Assembly: GCF_900184995.1 (NCBI RefSeq) | Contig: NZ_LT860099.1 | Coordinates: forward strand, 1,393,931 to 1,457,930 | Source: Konateibacter massiliensis | GTDB taxonomy: Bacteria; Bacillota; Clostridia; Lachnospirales; Lachnospiraceae | Direction: 5' to 3' | Length of the DNA stretch: 64,000 bases | Made by a program: the position numbers and the translations under genes | Notes under the pieces: model-generated | The model's input: only the letters and a program-made list of their open reading frames with translations | Told to the model about the DNA's origin: nothing | Database searches by the model: none | Part shown: piece after piece, positions 8,150 to 16,333 of the stretch | Position numbering within the stretch: the stretch's first letter is position 1 | Layout of the letters: each line of letters opens with the position of its first letter

Positions 8150-9151
8150 ATGAAAAAAAGAAAATGGTATATGATTTTTGCTCTTATACTCTGCATAAGT
8201 ATGATTGCAGGCTGCGGTGGGGGCAAAACTTCTTCGGGTGCCGCAAAGGACATCACGTTAAACGAGGTGGCACATTCTATCTTCTATGCCCCGCAATATG
8301 TCGCAATCGAAAACGGCTACTTTGAGGATGAAGGACTGAATGTAACACTCGTAACCGGTTTTGGCGCTGACAAAACGATGACTGCCGTATTAAGCGGTGA
8401 AGCTGATATCGGTTTTATGGGTTCGGAGGCATCCATTTATGCTTACAGCGAAGGTGCAACTGACTATGCCGTAAACTTTGCACAATTGACGCAGCGTGCC
8501 GGCAACTTTTTAATTTCAAGAGAGCAAATTGAAAATTTTGACTGGTCCATGATAAAAGGCTCAACTGTACTAGGGGGAAGAAAAGGCGGAATGCCTCAGA
8601 TGGTTTTTGAATACATTTTGAAAAAGAATGGAATTGATCCTGCCGCAGACTTGACCATTGTCCAAAATATCGATTTTGGTTCGACCGCTGCCGCATTTTC
8701 AGGCGGACAGGGCGATTACTCCGTTGAGTTTGAACCATCTGCTACTGCCTTAGAGCAGGAAGGTGACGGCTATGTTGTGGCTTCCTTGGGCGAAAGCAGC
8801 GGCTACGTTCCGTATACGGCTTACTGCGCAAAGACCAGCTATATCTCCGAGAACGCTGAGACAATTCAAAGCTTTGTCAACGCTCTTCAAAAAGGTATGG
8901 ATTACGTCGCAGAACATTCCCCGGAAGAAATTGCAAAGGTCATTCAGCCACAATTTAAGGAAACAGACTTAGATACCATTACCGCCATTGTAACGAGGTA
9001 TTATGAGCAGGATACATGGAAAGATAATCTTGTATTCGAAGAAGACAGCTTTATGCTGCTCCAGAATATTTTACAAGAGGCTGGTCAGTTGGAGGAGTAC
9101 GCTCCTTATGAAGCTTTGGTAGACAATACTTTCTCCGAAAAAGCAAAATAG
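8150..9151 (+). CDS. Solute-binding lipoprotein, NMT1/SsuA/ThiY-like
   Basis: This 333-residue lipoprotein is a periplasmic-binding-type protein of the NMT1/THI5-like (SsuA) family, which delivers nitrate, sulfonate, pyrimidine or similar small ligands to ABC importers. The signal peptide ends in a lipobox with Cys22 (SMIAGCGGG). The mature part shows the family signature HSIFYAPQYVAIENGYFEDEGL and later GFGADKTMTAVLSGEADIGFM. The start at 8150 follows AAAGGAGG at 8137-8144. It is alone: no permease or ATPase gene is adjacent, so its transporter must be encoded elsewhere or it acts with a shared one. The ligand cannot be told from sequence. Confidence 0.88.
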   Translation: MKKRKWYMIFALILCISMIAGCGGGKTSSGAAKDITLNEVAHSIFYAPQYVAIENGYFEDEGLNVTLVTGFGADKTMTAVLSGEADIGFMGSEASIYAYSEGATDYAVNFAQLTQRAGNFLISREQIENFDWSMIKGSTVLGGRKGGMPQMVFEYILKKNGIDPAADLTIVQNIDFGSTAAAFSGGQGDYSVEFEPSATALEQEGDGYVVASLGESSGYVPYTAYCAKTSYISENAETIQSFVNALQKGMDYVAEHSPEEIAKVIQPQFKETDLDTITAIVTRYYEQDTWKDNLVFEEDSFMLLQNILQEAGQLEEYAPYEALVDNTFSEKAK

Positions 9152-9268
9152 CGCTTATACACAGTATCTACATATATATTTCACACTTTATATATTGTAT
9201 TCTTTGTTCAGAAATAGTATATTGTATATACAGTTAAGCAAGCTAAGGCTGAAAGGAGTATACTATAC

Positions 9269-9664
9269 ATGAAGGAAAAAATAAGACAATACATGGTTGG
9301 AAGATATGGTGTAGACGAATTGAGTCGTTTTATTTTAATGTTTGACTGCGTGCTTATGTTTTTTTCATTTTTGATTCGAAGCACTGTTTTAAATTCGATT
9401 TGCGTTCTGCTTATTGTGATTTGCTATATTCGTATGTTGTCCCGCAATCACAGTCAACGTTACAGAGAAAATCAGCTTTTCTTAAAATATTCTTCGGTCT
9501 GGTTTCAAAACCTTAACCGTTTTAAACAAAATTCAAAGCAACGTATGCATTATCATATTTATAAATGCCCATCCTGTAAACAAAAGATTCGCGTTCCCCG
9601 CGGAAAAGGGAAAATTTCTATTACCTGCCCGAAATGCAGGAATGAATTTATTAAGCACAGCTAA
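9269..9664 (+). CDS. Membrane protein with C-terminal zinc ribbon
   Basis: This 131-residue protein has two hydrophobic segments at about 21-38 and 41-57 (FILMFDCVLMFFSFLI and NSICVLLIVICYI). A basic linker follows, then a C-terminal zinc ribbon at about 101-126 with CPSCKQKIRVPRGKGK and CPKC. This arrangement is common in small Clostridia membrane proteins of unknown function. GAAAGGAG lies 12 bases before the ATG. The gene is a single unit, closed by a terminator that overlaps its stop codon. A role in protein quality control or RNA binding at the membrane is possible but not shown. Confidence 0.8.
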   Translation: MKEKIRQYMVGRYGVDELSRFILMFDCVLMFFSFLIRSTVLNSICVLLIVICYIRMLSRNHSQRYRENQLFLKYSSVWFQNLNRFKQNSKQRMHYHIYKCPSCKQKIRVPRGKGKISITCPKCRNEFIKHS

Positions 9665-9687
9665 CAATTCAGCTGTGCTTATTTATT
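9655..9687 (+). terminator. Terminator of the zinc-ribbon membrane protein gene
   Basis: AGCACAGCT and AGCTGTGCT form a 9-bp stem around the stop codon, followed by TTATTTATTAT. A second hairpin follows at about 9690-9721 (ATACCCAGAAATTC with GAATTTCCGGGTAT), which may serve the convergent map transcript. Confidence 0.75.
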
Positions 9688-9727
9688 ATACCCAGAAATT
9701 CGCAGGAATTTCCGGGTATGTAAAAAA

Positions 9728-9740
9728 GGCACTTCGTGCC
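9728..9740 (-). terminator. Short terminator downstream of map
   Basis: GGCAC-TTC-GTGCC is followed on the minus strand by TTTTTTAC. It closes repeat copy B, which begins directly after the map stop codon. Confidence 0.7.
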
Positions 9741-9814
9741 AAAATGCGCACCTCGCGAAGCGGAAGCCACTGCTACGCAACCCGCTCGGCACCGAGAATG
9801 TGCTTTGCACATTC
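9741..9814 (-). repeat. GAATGTGC-hairpin intergenic repeat, copy B
   Basis: Read on the minus strand it starts with GAATGTGC-aaa-GCACATTC, continues with GAGCGGGTTGCGTAGCAG and ends CGCGAGGTGCGCATTTT. It is the closest relative of copy A. It starts immediately after the map stop codon, so it forms the map 3' untranslated region. Confidence 0.78.
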
Positions 9815-10690
9815 TTAATCCGCCATCACTTCATAACCGGTTTCCGTCACAAGCACCATAATCTCCCACTGTGCCGACGGTTGATTGTCCTTTGTATATA
9901 CCGTCCAGTCATCGGTTTCATCTATATAGATATCAGCTTTTCCCATGTTTATCATCGGTTCAATTGTAAATACCATGCCCGGTGCCATCATCATACCGGT
10001 ATTTTTCGGGATTACATAGCTGACCCACGGGTCCTCATGGAATTCCAAACCGATTGCATGACCGCCGATTTCTCTTACAACAGAGTAGCCGTTTGCTTGT
10101 GCATGGTCATTGATTGCCTGTGCTACATCACCTAAAAAGCCCCACGGCTTTACCTGCTCCAGTCCCAAATAGACACACTCTTTTGCCACCTCAACAAGCC
10201 TTTTCTTTTCCTCGCTTACCTCACCGATTAAATACATTCTGGAGGAATCGGAGAAATAGCCGTTATAAATAGTGGAAACATCGACATTTACGATATCTCC
10301 CTCCTTCAATATTATATCCTCAGACGGTATGCCGTGACATACTACCTCATTGATGGAAACGCACACACTCTTTGGATAGCCGTCATAATTAAGCGGTGCG
10401 GCGATCCCTCCCATCTGCGTTGTCTTTTCATGGACAAGTCTGTCAATCTCTTCGGTTGACATGCCCGCCCTAATGTTCTTGCCCACATAGTCCAGTACCG
10501 CCACATTAATCTTGCTGCTCTCTCTCATTCTCTCAAGCTGTTCTGGCGTTTTTATCATATCGTGGCTGGGTATCATATGACCTTGTCTGTCTGCTGCCAG
10601 CAGTTTCTCGTCAAACCCCTCATGGCATTGCTTATACTTTTTCCCGCTGTCGCACCAGCACATATCGTTTCTTCCTAGTTTGTGTAACAT
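9815..10690 (-). CDS. map: Type I methionine aminopeptidase with SEC-C motif
   Basis: This enzyme removes the initiator methionine from nascent proteins. At 291 residues it is longer than minimal MetAP because of an N-terminal SEC-C zinc motif, CWCDSGKKYKQCHEGF, as seen in SecA tails and in many Clostridia MetAPs. The metal ligands are in place: NVDVSTIYNGYFSDSSRMYL (two Asp), GGHAIG (His), TIEP (Glu) and AQWEIMVLVTETG (Glu). The second ATG (10690) is preferred, since AGAAGGA lies six bases before it; the first ATG touches the ribosome site. The gene stands alone and ends in repeat copy B. Confidence 0.94.
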   Translation of the reverse strand: MLHKLGRNDMCWCDSGKKYKQCHEGFDEKLLAADRQGHMIPSHDMIKTPEQLERMRESSKINVAVLDYVGKNIRAGMSTEEIDRLVHEKTTQMGGIAAPLNYDGYPKSVCVSINEVVCHGIPSEDIILKEGDIVNVDVSTIYNGYFSDSSRMYLIGEVSEEKKRLVEVAKECVYLGLEQVKPWGFLGDVAQAINDHAQANGYSVVREIGGHAIGLEFHEDPWVSYVIPKNTGMMMAPGMVFTIEPMINMGKADIYIDETDDWTVYTKDNQPSAQWEIMVLVTETGYEVMAD

Positions 10691-10733
10691 ATTCATTCCT
10701 TCTTTACTTTATTTTGATTTCCTATGATATAAA

Positions 10734-10759
10734 ACGAAGTGCCGCTGGCGGCACTTCGT
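10734..10759 (-). terminator. Terminator of the cohesin-domain gene
   Basis: ACGAAGTGCCGC pairs with GCGGCACTTCGT in a 12-bp stem, followed on the minus strand by TTTTATATC. It lies three bases after the stop codon of the gene at 10763. Confidence 0.88.
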
Positions 10760-10762
10760 AAA

Positions 10763-12256
10763 TTATTTTTTGTCGTCCAAGTCAAAAATCTGCATTTCAA
10801 AGTCATCCGAGTCGTCAAAATCGTCCTCGCTATTTTCCAGCTCTTCTTCCTCCTCATACTTCTGTGCTTTTTTCACTTTCTCTTTTTTTGCTTGTTCTTT
10901 TTTTTCAAGCTTTGCAGCCTTCTTTAACTCTTTCTTTTCTTTTCTGCTCAGCTTTTCCTCGTAGTCGTCTTCGTAATCGTCTTCATAATCCTCATCGTCA
11001 TCTTGACCTATGATACCATAATCCGAGTCATCCTCACTGAAGCTCTTTTCTTCCTCATCAAAATCCTCTTCGTCATCCAGAGCAGCATGTCTTTTATCAG
11101 ACAGGCGGAAAATAAGATTAATCACAGCAAATAAAAGGATTACGCTTATTATGATAAGCGCATAGACAAGCTTCATTCTGCCCTGTATATCCGCGTTGTA
11201 TTTACTGTTAAGCTCTGCATACATAGTCTGATAGGAATCAGCCGTTTCCAGCGTTTCACCCGTTGCAATATTATAATATCTCTGAACTGTCTTCTCTACA
11301 ACATCATAGCGATAAAGTCCTTTCGTCCCCTCTGAATTCATTAAATATAAAAGGTAAAATTCAGAACTTTCGCTGGACTGCCATGCCGTCACTGCCACAC
11401 CGCCGACCGACACCTCTGTCTCCGCAAAGCCGTCCGGAATTGTAACACCTTCCTCAAGGCTTACCACAACATACTCAAAATACGGCGTAACCGGCGCATA
11501 AACAGAAAATCCATCTGTCTCCGCATCATATACATAGAAAACATATGGCGCTTCACCTTTCTGGTTTAAATAGAACAAGATTATGCTATCCTTCATAACC
11601 GCATCCACTGCAACACCATTATACATATATCCTATATATTCAAAACCTTCCGGAATAATGTCCTGTGTAATCTTGCAGGCATAAAATGGCGTACCAGCAA
11701 TCTCTACCTCAACATTTTTTCCGGGCGGAGTCACAATTTTCTCTTCCTCTGTCTGTACATCGGTCTGTTCGGCTGTTTCGCCCTCTGCTTCCACGCTTTC
11801 CGTGCTGTCAAGAGCCGCTCCGTCACCGGATATCGTTACGGTTGAGGAGCCTACCTTGCTCATCTCTATTGCCGCATCATTACTGTCTTTCACATCATAG
11901 CTCGTAATTTTAATACTGCTGGTTGAGCTTTTCAGTGCCTTAAAATTCAATGTAAAAGTCTTAATAGCAGAATCTGCTGTACCCGACAGCTTGATCGTTC
12001 CGCTGTCACCCGTTGCTGATGTGCTGTTTTCAAATTCCAAAGCTTCTTTATCGTAGCTTAATTCCATATCTACGGATTTAATCGTGTCGCTTCCTGTTGC
12101 TGTAACTTTTACGGTAACTGCAACACTTTCACCTGCCTGTGCGGTCGGGTCTGACAAAGAAATCGTCCCGGTCGCAGCATACGCTGTCGTCTTTGCAAGT
12201 GGCACAATCAGCAGACATGCCAAAGCTATTACAATCAATTTTTGAAATGCTTTCAT
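10763..12256 (-). CDS. Membrane-anchored cohesin-domain protein, charged tail
   Basis: This 497-residue protein starts with a signal peptide (cleavage probably after AKTTAYA). A cohesin-like fold follows at about 30-145: AQAGESVAVTVKVTATGSDT, then VDMELSYDKEALEFE. A second extracellular region of unknown fold covers about 180-335, then one membrane span at about 363-385 (LVYALIIISVILLFAVINLI). The remaining 110 cytoplasmic residues alternate acidic runs with one lysine-rich coiled segment. Cohesin domains bind dockerins in cellulosomes, but isolated ones also occur in non-cellulosomal surface proteins; no dockerin protein is seen here. The ATG at 12256 follows GGAGG; the earlier GTG lies inside that site. 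Confidence 0.8.
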   Translation of the reverse strand: MKAFQKLIVIALACLLIVPLAKTTAYAATGTISLSDPTAQAGESVAVTVKVTATGSDTIKSVDMELSYDKEALEFENSTSATGDSGTIKLSGTADSAIKTFTLNFKALKSSTSSIKITSYDVKDSNDAAIEMSKVGSSTVTISGDGAALDSTESVEAEGETAEQTDVQTEEEKIVTPPGKNVEVEIAGTPFYACKITQDIIPEGFEYIGYMYNGVAVDAVMKDSIILFYLNQKGEAPYVFYVYDAETDGFSVYAPVTPYFEYVVVSLEEGVTIPDGFAETEVSVGGVAVTAWQSSESSEFYLLYLMNSEGTKGLYRYDVVEKTVQRYYNIATGETLETADSYQTMYAELNSKYNADIQGRMKLVYALIIISVILLFAVINLIFRLSDKRHAALDDEEDFDEEEKSFSEDDSDYGIIGQDDDEDYEDDYEDDYEEKLSRKEKKELKKAAKLEKKEQAKKEKVKKAQKYEEEEELENSEDDFDDSDDFEMQIFDLDDKK

Positions 12257-12554
12257 TTTTTCCTCCACTATAGGGCTGCTTCGCCCACGTAATGTTTTAT
12301 TTTTGCAAACATATTTTTCATAACCTCACACCCCAAACTAACACTAACCGTTTGATTATAACTTATTTTTACCATTTTGAACATACTAAATTTATATAAT
12401 ATATTTTTCCAAGAATCGTACAATTTTATAGAAAAATCGATTTTTTTCTTGTAAAAATTGCGTAAAATATCAATTTACGTCACAAAAAGTTTGTGCTATA
12501 ATGCCTTTTATGGGTGCTAAAAACAGACAGTTGACATTTGTAACGGAGGTCATT
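12257..12554. other. AT-rich divergent promoter region
   Basis: This 298-bp gap separates divergent genes. It contains the plus-strand promoter at 12474-12502 and several A/T tracts (for example near 12380-12470). No open frame with a ribosome site was found, nor any known riboswitch pattern. Confidence 0.5.
12474..12502 (+). promoter_or_regulatory. Extended -10 promoter of the gene at 12555
   Basis: TTTACG (12474-12479) and TATAAT (12497-12502) are 17 bases apart, and TGC directly before the -10 box gives an extended -10 element. Confidence 0.75.
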
Positions 12555-12914
12555 ATGGAAGAATTATTAAGAGGATTTGTAAAACGTGCTGATGAACAGA
12601 TTTGTTTTTATTTTGAAAATAGCGTAAAAAATATCGCAAATTTTATTTTCAATAATAAAAAACCTGACAATGAAGTTATCGTTGAAACAATCTTTGGCAA
12701 AGTGTTACTGAAAACAATAGACCACGGCAACCACCTTTCTGGCAAACCAGCCTATGTGCAAAATATCGGAGATTATCTTCTTCAGCTAAAAGAAGGCGAT
12801 GTTCCAATAGACAGTGTGGATTTTTTTGACTTCTCTGATTTAAACAATCGCGATGAATTCGATTCCAAGGATATAGAAGAAAAAGAATTTGTCAAACTTT
12901 ATGACGGACATTAA
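12555..12914 (+). CDS. Uncharacterised 119-residue acidic cytoplasmic protein
   Basis: I do not recognise this family. The protein is 119 residues, soluble, with an N-terminal helical half (MEELLRGFVKRADEQICFYF), a mixed middle part and an acidic C-terminus (DSKDIEEKEFVKLYDGH). There is no signal peptide, membrane span or metal motif. The ATG at 12555 is set by ACGGAGGT at 12543-12550. It has its own extended -10 promoter and its own strong terminator, so it is a genuine single-gene unit. Function is open; the small size and strong signals fit a regulatory or adaptor protein. Confidence 0.75.
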   Translation: MEELLRGFVKRADEQICFYFENSVKNIANFIFNNKKPDNEVIVETIFGKVLLKTIDHGNHLSGKPAYVQNIGDYLLQLKEGDVPIDSVDFFDFSDLNNRDEFDSKDIEEKEFVKLYDGH

Positions 12915-12927
12915 AATGGACATAAAA

Positions 12928-12962
12928 AAAATGGAAAGAACGAAAAGTTCTTTCCATTTTTG
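12928..12962 (+). terminator. Terminator of the gene at 12555
   Basis: AAAATGGAAAGAAC (12928-12941) pairs with GTTCTTTCCATTTT (12947-12960) as a perfect 14-bp stem with a GAAAA loop, followed by TT. Confidence 0.9.
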
Positions 12963-12999
12963 TATCACAGAAAATCCAAATGAACTCCTGCGACATAAG

Positions 13000-13075
13000 A
13001 AAATGCGCACTCATGCAAAATAGATATGCCGGCTATGCCGACTGCATGCGCGCGCGAATGTGCCGAGGCACATTT
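13000..13075 (-). repeat. GAATGTGC-hairpin intergenic repeat, copy C (variant)
   Basis: Read on the minus strand it starts AAATGTGCC-tc-GGCACATTC and ends with GAGTGCGCATTTTC, as in copy B. The interior is different (GCATGCAGTCGGCATAGCCG), itself able to fold. It lies just downstream of the gene at 13119 on the same strand. Confidence 0.6.
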
Positions 13076-13118
13076 GTATACGAACAGACAATCCTTGGTA
13101 GAGGGTAGCTGTCTGCTG

Positions 13119-13505
13119 TTACCGGTTGCTTGAGTTAATATGCATCGGGATAGAGTTTTCAAGGCCTGGTGCCTCTACTGATAAGTAGTTTTTCACTAAA
13201 TTAAACCGATAAGCTGCTGTGGCACAAGCCAGTGCAGTTTCATAGAGCTTTTCTTCCTCCGTCTGCGACTCGATTCTTATTTTTCCCGAATTTACCACTG
13301 TAATAAAAATCATATTTATTTTATTCTTGTAATATATTTTATCGTTCGGATATTTGATTACCTTTTCCAGCATAATCGTTGCCGCCGAATCATCCGTAGG
13401 TATATAGGAAGCGTTGTAGAGACTTCCTTCACACATAAAGGCTTCCGTATAAATCGGAGCAAAATCATCTTCTGTTTTCTTATATTCCATCATTGTTATT
13501 TCCAT
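13119..13505 (-). CDS. Uncharacterised 128-residue protein
   Basis: I do not recognise this family. The protein is 128 residues, without signal peptide or membrane span, and of mixed alpha/beta character. A notable segment is EKLYETALACATAAYRFNLV, a helix rich in alanine near residue 90-110. The start at 13505 has GGAAGGG some 12 bases upstream; an in-frame ATG four codons on (MMEYKK) is possible. It lies on the minus strand between two plus-strand genes and is probably monocistronic. A hairpin (CAGACA with TGTCTG) lies near 13084-13114 after or at its stop, followed by repeat copy C. Confidence 0.65.
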   Translation of the reverse strand: MEITMMEYKKTEDDFAPIYTEAFMCEGSLYNASYIPTDDSAATIMLEKVIKYPNDKIYYKNKINMIFITVVNSGKIRIESQTEEEKLYETALACATAAYRFNLVKNYLSVEAPGLENSIPMHINSSNR

Positions 13506-13587
13506 ATCATCTCTTCCCTTCCTTAACTAATCTTTTCTTTACTATAATTATATACAATATCAAAACCATTTATAGTGAAATTATTGC

Positions 13588-13616
13588 TTGATACCTTGCA
13601 AAAAGTGCTATATACT
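13588..13616 (+). promoter_or_regulatory. Promoter of the AraC-argS unit
   Basis: TTGATA (13588-13593) and TATACT (13611-13616) are 17 bases apart. The start codon of the AraC-type gene lies 42 bases after the -10 box. Confidence 0.75.
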
Positions 13617-13657
13617 TATCATAACTGTCATGAAATACAATAACAGAGAGGATTCTT

Positions 13658-14494
13658 ATGGATAAGCAAAAACGAACAGGGTATTTAGACCAGAAATTCA
13701 AACTGTTTCATTTAAAAGATAAAACAAGCAAGGAATTTGATTTCCACTATCATGATTTTGATAAAATTATTATCTTTTTAAAGGGAAATGTCACCTATTT
13801 TATTGAAGGAAAGGCTTATTATTTAAAGCCTTGGGATATTCTGCTTGTCAACCACCACGATATCCACAAGCCGATTATTGACTCTACTCAAGAATATGAG
13901 CGCATTATCCTGTGGATTGACAACGACTACATAGCCTCACAAAACGACAGATCCTCGGATATCACCACCTGCTTTAAGCTAGCAGACGAACGAAGCTTTA
14001 ATCTGATTCGCCTTGATACAAAATTTCAAAACAGGCTGAAATCAATTATTAAAGAGCTGGAGCTTTCTCTGCAATCGGAGGAATTCGGAAGCAATCTGAT
14101 GAGCCATGCGCTTTTTATTCAGTTTATGGTGTATCTAAACCGGATTTTCCTTGGAAGTCTATATTTAAAAAGTGATGACTCGCTCAAATCCGATAAGCAG
14201 ATAGAGGAAATCTTAAATTATATTAATGAGCATATCACAGAGGAATTGTCCATCGAATACTTGTCCGAGGCATTTTTCTTAAGCAAATACTATCTGATGC
14301 ACAAATTTAAAAAGGAAACAGGCTTTACTCTTCACAATTATATTTTACAAAAGCGGCTGATGCACTCCTATCATCTCATTCAAAACGGTGTTCCGGTACT
14401 AAAAGCGGCTGAGCAAAGCGGCTTTAACGATTATTCCAGCTATTTGCGTGCCTTTAAAAAACTATTTCACAAGGCTCCTAGCGAAATCTCCTAG
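13658..14494 (+). CDS. AraC-family transcriptional regulator
   Basis: This 278-residue protein is an AraC/XylS-type activator. The N-terminal half is a cupin-type sensing domain (FDFHYHDFDKIIIFLKG, then AYYLKPWDILLVNHHDIHKP). The C-terminal 100 residues hold two helix-turn-helix motifs: LSIEYLSEAFFLSKYYLMHK and the closing VLKAAEQSGFNDYSSYLRAF with KKLFHKAPSE. It is expressed from the promoter at 13588. The argS gene starts 68 bp downstream with no terminator between, so the two may be co-transcribed. The inducer is unknown. Whether it controls argS itself is speculation. Confidence 0.93.
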   Translation: MDKQKRTGYLDQKFKLFHLKDKTSKEFDFHYHDFDKIIIFLKGNVTYFIEGKAYYLKPWDILLVNHHDIHKPIIDSTQEYERIILWIDNDYIASQNDRSSDITTCFKLADERSFNLIRLDTKFQNRLKSIIKELELSLQSEEFGSNLMSHALFIQFMVYLNRIFLGSLYLKSDDSLKSDKQIEEILNYINEHITEELSIEYLSEAFFLSKYYLMHKFKKETGFTLHNYILQKRLMHSYHLIQNGVPVLKAAEQSGFNDYSSYLRAFKKLFHKAPSEIS

Positions 14495-14535
14495 TAATTT
14501 GAATTATTTCGTATTATAATAGGAGGGATAGAAAT

Positions 14536-14553
14536 ATGTGTGAATTATTTTAG
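14536..14553 (+). other. Five-codon mini-ORF (MCELF) before argS
   Basis: The sequence AGGAGGGATAGAAAT places a strong ribosome site before ATG TGT GAA TTA TTT TAG. The stop codon merges with the TAGGAGG ribosome site of argS. It may be translated and could couple to argS start, or be chance. Confidence 0.35.
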
Positions 14554-14562
14554 GAGGAAAAC

Positions 14563-16332
14563 ATGAAAAAAATACTTGATATCATTGAGCAAGAGCTTAT
14601 TCAGGCTTTTGTCAATTGTGGATATAATGAAAAATACGCCCGCGTTACTCTCTCCAACCGCCCTGATCTTTGCGAATACCAGTGCAATGGTGCTTTGGCT
14701 GCCGCTAAGGAGTATAAGAAGGCACCTATTATGATTGCCAACGAAGTACTGGAAAAGCTGTCCGAGAGCACTCTCTTTGAGATGAAGGAAACCGCTATGC
14801 CGGGCTTTATCAATTTAAAGCTCTCCTCCGATTTTCTTGCGGGATATTTAAATAAGCTCACAGAAGATGAGCGTCTTGGCTGTGAAAAAGCAGCAAATCC
14901 AAAGACCATCATCATCGACTACGGCGGACCTAACGTTGCAAAACCGCTCCATGTCGGTCATCTTCGCTCTGCGGTTATCGGCGAAAGCATTAAGCGCATC
15001 GGTAGATTTGTCGGACATAACGTAATTGGGGATGTTCACTTGGGTGACTGGGGACTTCAGATGGGACTTATTATCACAGAATTAAAAGTACGCAAACCGG
15101 AGCTTTCCTATTTTGACGAATCCTTCGAGGGTGATTATCCGCCAGCGCCGCCTTTTACCATAGCGGAGCTTGAAGAAATCTATCCTGCTGCCAGCGCAAA
15201 GTCCAAGGAGGATGATGCTTACAAGGAAGAGGCCATGCAGGCAACCTTCCTGCTGCAAAACGGACGCCGCGGCTATCAGGCACTTTTAAAGCACATTTTA
15301 GATGTTTCCGTGACGGATTTAAAGAAAAACTATGCAAACTTAAATGTGTCCTTTGATTTGTGGAAGGGCGAATCCGATGCTCAGCCATACATTCCTGACA
15401 TGGTAACATATTTAAAGGACAACAATTACGCCTACCTCAGCAATGGTGCGCTTGTCGTGGATGTTAAGGAAGAAACGGATACGAAGGAAATTCCCCCGTG
15501 TATGATTTTAAAATCCGACGGTGCTTCCCTTTATAACACAACTGATTTAGCTACCATTGTGGAGCGTATGAAGCTGTTTAACCCGGACGAGATCATCTAT
15601 GTCGTAGATAAACGTCAGGAGTTATATTTTGAGCAGGTATTCCGCTGTGCGAAAAAGACAAAGCTGATAGGAGAAAACACCTCCCTGAAGTTTCTCGGCT
15701 TCGGCACAATGAATGGAAAGGACGGAAAACCGTTTAAGACAAGAGAAGGCGGCGTTATGCGTCTGGAAAACCTTATCACCAGCATCAATGAGGAAATGTA
15801 CAAAAAGATTACAGAGAACAAGGAGACAATCTCAGAGGAGGAAGCACGCGCTACCGCAAAAATGATTGCACTGTCTGCTATAAAATACGGTGATTTGTCC
15901 AATCAGGCTTCCAAGGATTATGTCTTTGATGTTGACCGCTTTACCTCCTTCGAAGGAGATACCGGTCCATATATTTTATACACGATTGTCCGCATCAAAT
16001 CCATTCTTGCAAAATATGCAGAAAACGGCGGCGATTTGAGTCAGGCAGCCATCAATCCTGCCAAGACAGACGTAGAAAAAACACTTATGCTCGAGCTTAC
16101 AAAGCTTAACAGCGTAGTCGAGGCAAGCTTTGAGGAAATTGCGCCGCATAAGATTTGTTCCTATACCTATGATTTGGCAAATGCGCTGAACCGCTTCTAC
16201 CATGAGACAAAAATTTTGTCTGAGGAAAATGAAGTGACTAAAGCCGGCTGGATTAAGCTTCTGACCCTAACCAGAGATGTTCTTGAAACAAGCATTGATT
16301 TGCTCGGTTTTGGAGCACCGGAAAGGATGTAA
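14563..16332 (+). CDS. argS: Arginine--tRNA ligase
   Basis: ArgRS charges tRNA-Arg with arginine. The 589-residue length fits the family. The N-terminal additional domain (residues 1-100), the HIGH-type motif in NVAKPLHVGHLRSAVIGES, the conserved VIGDVHLGDWGLQMG, and the C-terminal DALR anticodon domain (NALNRFYHETKIL) are all visible. As in many ArgRS, the KMSKS loop is replaced by a degenerate form (KDGKPFKTREGG). AGGAGG stands six bases before the ATG. It lies downstream of the AraC-type gene and one base before a HAD phosphatase, so the three probably form one transcript. No T-box leader is seen. Confidence 0.97.
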   Translation: MKKILDIIEQELIQAFVNCGYNEKYARVTLSNRPDLCEYQCNGALAAAKEYKKAPIMIANEVLEKLSESTLFEMKETAMPGFINLKLSSDFLAGYLNKLTEDERLGCEKAANPKTIIIDYGGPNVAKPLHVGHLRSAVIGESIKRIGRFVGHNVIGDVHLGDWGLQMGLIITELKVRKPELSYFDESFEGDYPPAPPFTIAELEEIYPAASAKSKEDDAYKEEAMQATFLLQNGRRGYQALLKHILDVSVTDLKKNYANLNVSFDLWKGESDAQPYIPDMVTYLKDNNYAYLSNGALVVDVKEETDTKEIPPCMILKSDGASLYNTTDLATIVERMKLFNPDEIIYVVDKRQELYFEQVFRCAKKTKLIGENTSLKFLGFGTMNGKDGKPFKTREGGVMRLENLITSINEEMYKKITENKETISEEEARATAKMIALSAIKYGDLSNQASKDYVFDVDRFTSFEGDTGPYILYTIVRIKSILAKYAENGGDLSQAAINPAKTDVEKTLMLELTKLNSVVEASFEEIAPHKICSYTYDLANALNRFYHETKILSEENEVTKAGWIKLLTLTRDVLETSIDLLGFGAPERM

Positions 16333-16333
16333 C

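Noticed and set aside
10770-10964. Serine-rich plus-strand frame
   Set aside because: It is the antisense image of the acidic tail of the cohesin-type protein.
14495-14562. A T-box or arginine riboswitch before argS
   Set aside because: The 68-bp gap is too short and lacks the T-box sequence and a terminator.
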